From Roseiarcus sp. (GTDB taxonomy: Bacteria > Pseudomonadota > Alphaproteobacteria > Rhizobiales > Beijerinckiaceae), in assembly GCA_030153205.1 (NCBI GenBank), contig JASLHV010000187.1, positions 1 to 10,827 on the forward strand: 10,827 nucleotides of DNA. The letters are read 5' to 3'. Within the stretch, counting starts at the first letter, position 1; each line of letters starts with the position of its first letter. A model generated the notes under the pieces. That model made no database searches, was not told where the DNA came from, and saw only the letters and a program-made list of their open reading frames with translations. The translations under genes and the position numbers were made by a program. Below, piece by piece: positions 7,506 to 10,827 of this stretch.

Positions 7506-7536
7506 CAATTTGATGCGGGCGATGCGCATTAAATTG
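7506..7536. promoter_or_regulatory. Long imperfect dyad (12-base arms) upstream of the AsmA gene
   Basis: CAATTTGATGCG (7506-7517) and CGCATTAAATTG (7525-7536) are reverse complements except at one position, which is a G-U pair in RNA, so all 12 pairs can form; the loop is seven bases. The word GATGCG is also directly repeated (7512-7517 and 7521-7526), and ATGCGCAT (7522-7529) is itself palindromic. It lies 38 bases before the AsmA start and has AT-rich arm ends, which fits either an operator for a dimeric repressor or a second half of a bipartite terminator. I cannot decide between these. Confidence 0.4.
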
Positions 7537-7574
7537 CTCTATAGGCTTGAGAATCGGCCGCACGCGAGGCGCGC

Positions 7575-9362
7575 ATGTCCTCGTTAGGCTTGGAAAGGGA
7601 TATGTTCTATCGCCTTAAATGGGCGGCGCTTTTGGTGGCGGTCTTCGCGCTCACGATTGCGGGCGCTTATCGATGGCCGATCTCGTCCGCTTATGTCGCC
7701 TCGGAGTTTGGGCGCCAATTGACCCATTCCGTCGGTCTGGAATTGCGCGGGCCGGCGCGTGCATATCTGTCGATCCTGCCGCTCCCTTCCATTCAGATCG
7801 TCGACCTCGAGCTTCGCGGGAAGAATGGCGTCCCGGTTATTTCGGCGCCGAACGCCAAGGCGCAGCTCGCCATCGCGCCGCTGTTTTTGGGACGGCTCAA
7901 GTTTTCGACCGCGAAATTGCGTCGACCCACAGTATTGATCGATCTGGACCACGCGCCCTTCGCTGAGGACAGCGCGCTGGGCCAAGCGCTCGACAAGGGA
8001 GGCTCGGTTGGCGATACGGCGACGCTGGGCGTTCTGTGCTTCGAAGGCGGTCTTCTGCATATTGTCAGCTCAAAGAATGAAGTGGATACGCTTATCGAGG
8101 ACGTCGACGGGGAGCTGAACTGGCCTCGCGTCGCCGATCCGCTCCGTCTCGAGCTTCAGGCCACATGGCGCGATGCGCCGGTAAAAGTTTCCGCGCGGCT
8201 CGCCAATCCGGCGGCCTATCTTTCTGGCGGCGGATCGAGCGCCGCGGTCGATCTCGCTTCGCCGCTCGCCTCGCTCAAATTGGACGGCGCTCTCAAACCC
8301 GACGACGGCGGTTTCTTCGAAGGCGGCGTGTCAGCCGAGGTCGCCTCAGTCTCGGCGCTGGCCAAAGTCCTGGGAAAGGGGCCGTTGCGCTTTCCTTCTG
8401 ATGGACGGGTCGCCCTCGCAGGCAAGATCGCCGCTAAACTACGTATGGCGACTTTGAGCGACATGCAGCTTGACGCTTTCACCCAAAAATTTGACGGGGC
8501 CTTGGCCTTGGCGCGTACCCCCGCCGGCTGGTCGCTTTCCGGCTCTCTCGCGGCGGATACGTTGAACCTCGACGATATTGTGGCCGCCACGCCCGTGATT
8601 TTCGACGGAAACGGCGAATGGAGCGCTGAACCTCTTTCGTTGGGCCCGATCGCCTTGGCGCTTGATTTGAGGACATCGGTCGGCAAGGCGACATGGGGCG
8701 GGCGCACCATTCTTCAGGAGGCCGCCCTTTCGTTCATGACACATGACGGCGGGGCGACCGCAACTCTCTCCGAAGCAACGGCGTACAAAGGCATGCTCAA
8801 GGGCGAGATCTCTGTCACGCCCGACGCGCATGGCGTGAAAATGTACGCCTCGGCAAGTCTCGCCAATGCGGACGTGGGCGCCTTCATTGCCGATCTGGGT
8901 TCGACCGCTTATTCGGGTCAGGGCGGCGCTGAACTGTCTTTACAATCGTCCGGCGACAGCCCCGCCGCTCTGGCGAAATCGCTCAGCGGCGACGCCTCAA
9001 TCAAACTTGGCGCCGGCGTCATCGAAGGGCTGAGTTTTGAAGAAGCTCTAAGACGCAGCGAACGACGATCGATCAATCCGATTACCGATATGCGTACGGG
9101 GCGAACGGTCTTCAACGAAGCCGAAGCCCGCGCGACGATCGAAAAAGGCGAGGCGCATGTTCGTACCGCCGCGATGATCGGACCTGGCGTCCTCGTTACG
9201 ATGAAAGGCGGGGCTGATCTCGTTGCGCGCGCCTTGGCCACGCAATTCATCGCCACCCGAGCCGACCAACACGGCGCGCCGGACCTTGTCGGTCCCCAAA
9301 TCAATGTCACGATCTCCGGGCCATGGCTACGTCCGATCATTAAAACAGACACCGGCGCCTGA
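7575..9362 (+). CDS. AsmA-family envelope protein
   Basis: A 595-residue protein with one N-terminal membrane anchor (about residues 15-31, flanked by basic residues) and a long periplasmic beta-rich body. This is the architecture of AsmA-like proteins, bridge-like or outer-membrane-assembly proteins implicated in phospholipid transport between the membranes and in outer-membrane homeostasis. The N-terminal part (40-130) has the typical L-P-S/I-x-I-x-D-L-E-L-R pattern. The C-terminal AsmA region (about 440-590) shows G-Q-G-G-A-E-L-S-L-Q-S-S-G-x-S, S-L-S-G-D-A-S-I-K-L, G-V-I-E-G-L, and ends I-S-G-P-W-L-R-P-I-I-K. It is shorter than the giant TamB/YhdP members. ATG 7575 has GAGG five bases upstream (7566-7569); ATG 7602, nine codons in, also has a purine run but very close. 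It stands alone between hairpins and a 96-base gap. Confidence 0.82.
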   Translation: MSSLGLERDMFYRLKWAALLVAVFALTIAGAYRWPISSAYVASEFGRQLTHSVGLELRGPARAYLSILPLPSIQIVDLELRGKNGVPVISAPNAKAQLAIAPLFLGRLKFSTAKLRRPTVLIDLDHAPFAEDSALGQALDKGGSVGDTATLGVLCFEGGLLHIVSSKNEVDTLIEDVDGELNWPRVADPLRLELQATWRDAPVKVSARLANPAAYLSGGGSSAAVDLASPLASLKLDGALKPDDGGFFEGGVSAEVASVSALAKVLGKGPLRFPSDGRVALAGKIAAKLRMATLSDMQLDAFTQKFDGALALARTPAGWSLSGSLAADTLNLDDIVAATPVIFDGNGEWSAEPLSLGPIALALDLRTSVGKATWGGRTILQEAALSFMTHDGGATATLSEATAYKGMLKGEISVTPDAHGVKMYASASLANADVGAFIADLGSTAYSGQGGAELSLQSSGDSPAALAKSLSGDASIKLGAGVIEGLSFEEALRRSERRSINPITDMRTGRTVFNEAEARATIEKGEAHVRTAAMIGPGVLVTMKGGADLVARALATQFIATRADQHGAPDLVGPQINVTISGPWLRPIIKTDTGA

Positions 9363-9381
9363 CCGCGTTATTCCGCTCCGG

Positions 9382-9426
9382 TCGAACGAAGAGTTCGAGC
9401 GATTGCTCTTAGCCGTTCGATCGGCT
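9382..9426. promoter_or_regulatory. Two short inverted repeats upstream of the CoA lyase operon
   Basis: TCGAAC (9382-9387) and GTTCGA (9393-9398) form a perfect dyad with a five-base centre. AGCCG (9411-9415) and CGGCT (9422-9426) form another with a six-base centre, whose left arm is followed by a further copy of the word GTTCGA (9415-9420). They lie in the 96-base gap between the AsmA and CoA-lyase genes, 33-77 bases before the start codon, where an operator would be expected. No -35/-10 pair is convincing here. Confidence 0.3.
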
Positions 9427-9458
9427 CTATTGCGGCGCAGCATTGCTCGGAGAGATCA

Positions 9459-10505
9459 ATGAAAGCTCCTCGCAAATTTTTTGAGCCTTTGGCGATCGGC
9501 GCGCCGGCGCCTCTTCGCGATCTGCCGGTCAGACTCGAACGGATGATCCATTTCATACCACCGCATAACGAAAAGATGCGCGCCAAAGTCGGAGACATTG
9601 CGCGCAAAGTCGACGTCGTGCTTGGCAATCTTGAAGACGCCATTCCGATCGACGCGAAGGTCGCCGCCCGAGAAGGCTTCATCGCCATGGCGCGCGACGT
9701 CGATTTCGGAGCCGCTGGCCTTTGGGCGCGCGTCAATGCTCTGAACTCGCCATGGCTTCTCGACGATCTGACGCGTCTGGTCGGAGAAGTCGGCGATAAG
9801 CTCGATGTCGTGATGATCCCGAAAGTCGAAGGCGATTGGGATATCCATTTCACGGATCAATATCTCGCCCTTCTCGAGGCGCGTCATCACATCAAAAAGC
9901 CGATCCTTATCCACGCGATTTTGGAGACGGCGCAGGGCGTCAAGAATGTCGCCGATATCGCCGCTGCCTCGCCGCGCATGCATGGCATGAGCCTCGGGCC
10001 GGCCGACCTCGCCGCTTCGCGAGCGATGAAGACGACGCGCGTCGGCGGCGGCCATCCCGACTATCGCGTCCTTGCCGATCCGTCGGCGAATGACGCGCCA
10101 CGAACTGCGGCTCAGCAGGATCCCTGGCACTATACGATCGCTCGCATGGTCGACGCTTGCGCGTCGAACGGCATCAAAGCGTTTTATGGTCCCTTTGGCG
10201 ACTTTTCCGACCCAGAGGCCTGTGAAGCGCAGTTCCGAAACGCCTTCTTGTTGGGCTGCGCCGGGGCCTGGACATTACACCCAAGTCAGATCGAAATCGC
10301 GAAGCGAGTCTTTTCGCCTGATCCTGCCGAGGTCGCTTTTGCAAAGAAGATCCTTGAGGCGATGCCGGACGGCTCCGGCGCCGTCATGATCGACGGCAAG
10401 ATGCAGGATGACGCGACGTGGAAACAGGCGAAAGTCGTCGTCGATCTCGCGCGGCAAGTAGCCGCCAAGGATAGCGACATGGCCAAGCTCTACGCTTTCT
10501 CATGA
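9459..10505 (+). CDS. HpcH/HpaI aldolase-family CoA ester lyase (malyl-CoA/beta-methylmalyl-CoA lyase-like)
   Basis: A 348-residue TIM-barrel CoA ester lyase. Expected magnesium ligands are E156 in H-A-I-L-E-T-A-Q-G and D183 in S-L-G-P-A-D-L-A-A-S. Arg91 in A-R-V-N-A-L matches the substrate Arg of malyl-CoA lyases. D-P-W-H-Y (221-225), G-P-F-G-D-F-S-D (244-251) and L-H-P-S-Q-I (273-278) also match the Mcl1/MclA group, which cleaves malyl-CoA or beta-methylmalyl-CoA to glyoxylate plus acetyl- or propionyl-CoA in the serine cycle and ethylmalonyl-CoA pathway. The N-terminus deviates: L-x-N-L-E-D-A-I replaces the usual L-D-L-E-D-A-V, and I-H-F-I-P-P-H-N-E-K-M replaces a V-P-G-S-x-P block, so this is a divergent clade and the substrate is inferred. 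ATG 9459 follows GGAGAG (9449-9454). The TGA overlaps the next gene's ATG (ATGA), indicating coupled expression with a crotonase. Confidence 0.85.
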   Translation: MKAPRKFFEPLAIGAPAPLRDLPVRLERMIHFIPPHNEKMRAKVGDIARKVDVVLGNLEDAIPIDAKVAAREGFIAMARDVDFGAAGLWARVNALNSPWLLDDLTRLVGEVGDKLDVVMIPKVEGDWDIHFTDQYLALLEARHHIKKPILIHAILETAQGVKNVADIAAASPRMHGMSLGPADLAASRAMKTTRVGGGHPDYRVLADPSANDAPRTAAQQDPWHYTIARMVDACASNGIKAFYGPFGDFSDPEACEAQFRNAFLLGCAGAWTLHPSQIEIAKRVFSPDPAEVAFAKKILEAMPDGSGAVMIDGKMQDDATWKQAKVVVDLARQVAAKDSDMAKLYAFS

Positions 10506-10827
10506 GCGCCGTAAACTCCTCCAAGGACGGTTCCGTGACGACTGTCGTGATCGATCGGCCGAACCGGCGCAACGCCGTTGATCGCGAGACTGCGGACGCG
10601 CTCGTTGCGGCTTTTCGCGCCTTCGACGCCGATGCTGACGCTCGCGTCGCCGTACTTTGGGGCGCAAGCGGTAATTTCTGCGCTGGCGCTGATCTGCACG
10701 CGTTCAGCGCCGGCGTCGGCAATCGCGTCGCCGCTGACGGCGACGGTCCCATGGGTCCGACACGGATGATGCTGTCCAAGCCCGTGATCGCCGCCGTGAG
10801 CGGCTACGCCGTCGCGGGCGGATTGGA
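10502..10827 (+). CDS. Enoyl-CoA hydratase/isomerase (crotonase) family protein, N-terminal part (runs off the right edge)
   Basis: Starts at ATG 10502, which overlaps the CoA lyase stop as ATGA, and stays open for 108 codons to the edge. The translation has the crotonase pattern in order: V-V-I-D-R-P-N-R-R-N-A-V-D (about 15-27), then the first oxyanion-hole segment N-F-C-A-G-A-D-L-H-A-F (58-68), then K-P-V-I-A-A-V-S-G-Y-A-V-A-G-G-L (93-108), whose glycines form the second oxyanion hole. The family binds acyl-CoA thioesters and hydrates, isomerises or hydrolyses them. The catalytic acids lie at or beyond the edge, so hydratase cannot be told apart from isomerase or another crotonase activity. 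The coupling implies that it acts on a substrate or product of the adjacent lyase. Confidence 0.85.
   Translation, partial: MSAVNSSKDGSVTTVVIDRPNRRNAVDRETADALVAAFRAFDADADARVAVLWGASGNFCAGADLHAFSAGVGNRVAADGDGPMGPTRMMLSKPVIAAVSGYAVAGGL

Noticed and set aside
6397..7563. A 388-codon minus-strand open frame across the lactonase gene
   Set aside because: It is antisense to the SMP-30 protein with its conserved metal-site motifs, and the translated product looks like a shadow, with no domain or plausible start signal.
9384..9396. GAAC-N5-GTTC as a LexA box
   Set aside because: Known LexA sites use other spacings (GTTC-N7-GTTC in alphaproteobacteria, GAAC-N4-GTTC in Gram-positives). Nothing in the downstream operon suggests SOS control.

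Overview
The window is GC-rich, densely coding and carries ordinary bacterial housekeeping and accessory genes. The protein families and their sequence style (short spermidine-synthase-like protein, EcsC, PAP2, MdtA/MdtB-like efflux pair, AsmA, CoA ester lyase plus crotonase) suggest an alphaproteobacterium of the Rhizobiales/Hyphomicrobiales. A Beijerinckiaceae-like or other methylotroph-related member is possible, but the sequence does not fix the genus. This placement is inference from protein style, not a phylogenetic result.

Layout: (1) The left edge (1-164, minus strand) is the 5' part of a spermidine-synthase-like gene starting at TTG. (2) Diverging from it on the plus strand are a small PAP2-type membrane phosphatase (278-874) and an EcsC-family protein (955-1785). 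(3) After a 255-base gap with some weak repeat structure comes a two-gene RND efflux operon: the periplasmic adaptor (2041-3291) and the inner-membrane pump (3291-6422), coupled by a one-base TAATG overlap. No outer-membrane channel gene is present. (4) An SMP-30/gluconolactonase-type lactonase (6538-7458) follows, after a gap with two hairpin-forming repeats. (5) Two strong back-to-back hairpins (7481-7536) separate it from an AsmA-family protein (7575-9362). (6) The right end holds a HpcH/HpaI-family CoA ester lyase (9459-10505) overlapping by ATGA with an enoyl-CoA hydratase/isomerase (10502 to beyond the edge), probably one operon for acyl-CoA metabolism.

Working together: the RND pair is a self-evident functional unit, and the lyase/crotonase pair very likely is another. 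The PAP2, EcsC and AsmA proteins all point to the cell envelope, but there is no direct evidence that they cooperate. I found no tRNA, rRNA, CRISPR array, insertion sequence, integrase or phage gene, and no frameshifted gene. I do not see a convincing undescribed system. The points most worth a second look are the tandem hairpins at 7481-7536, the atypical CoA-lyase clade with its crotonase partner, and the altered catalytic motifs in the PAP2 protein.
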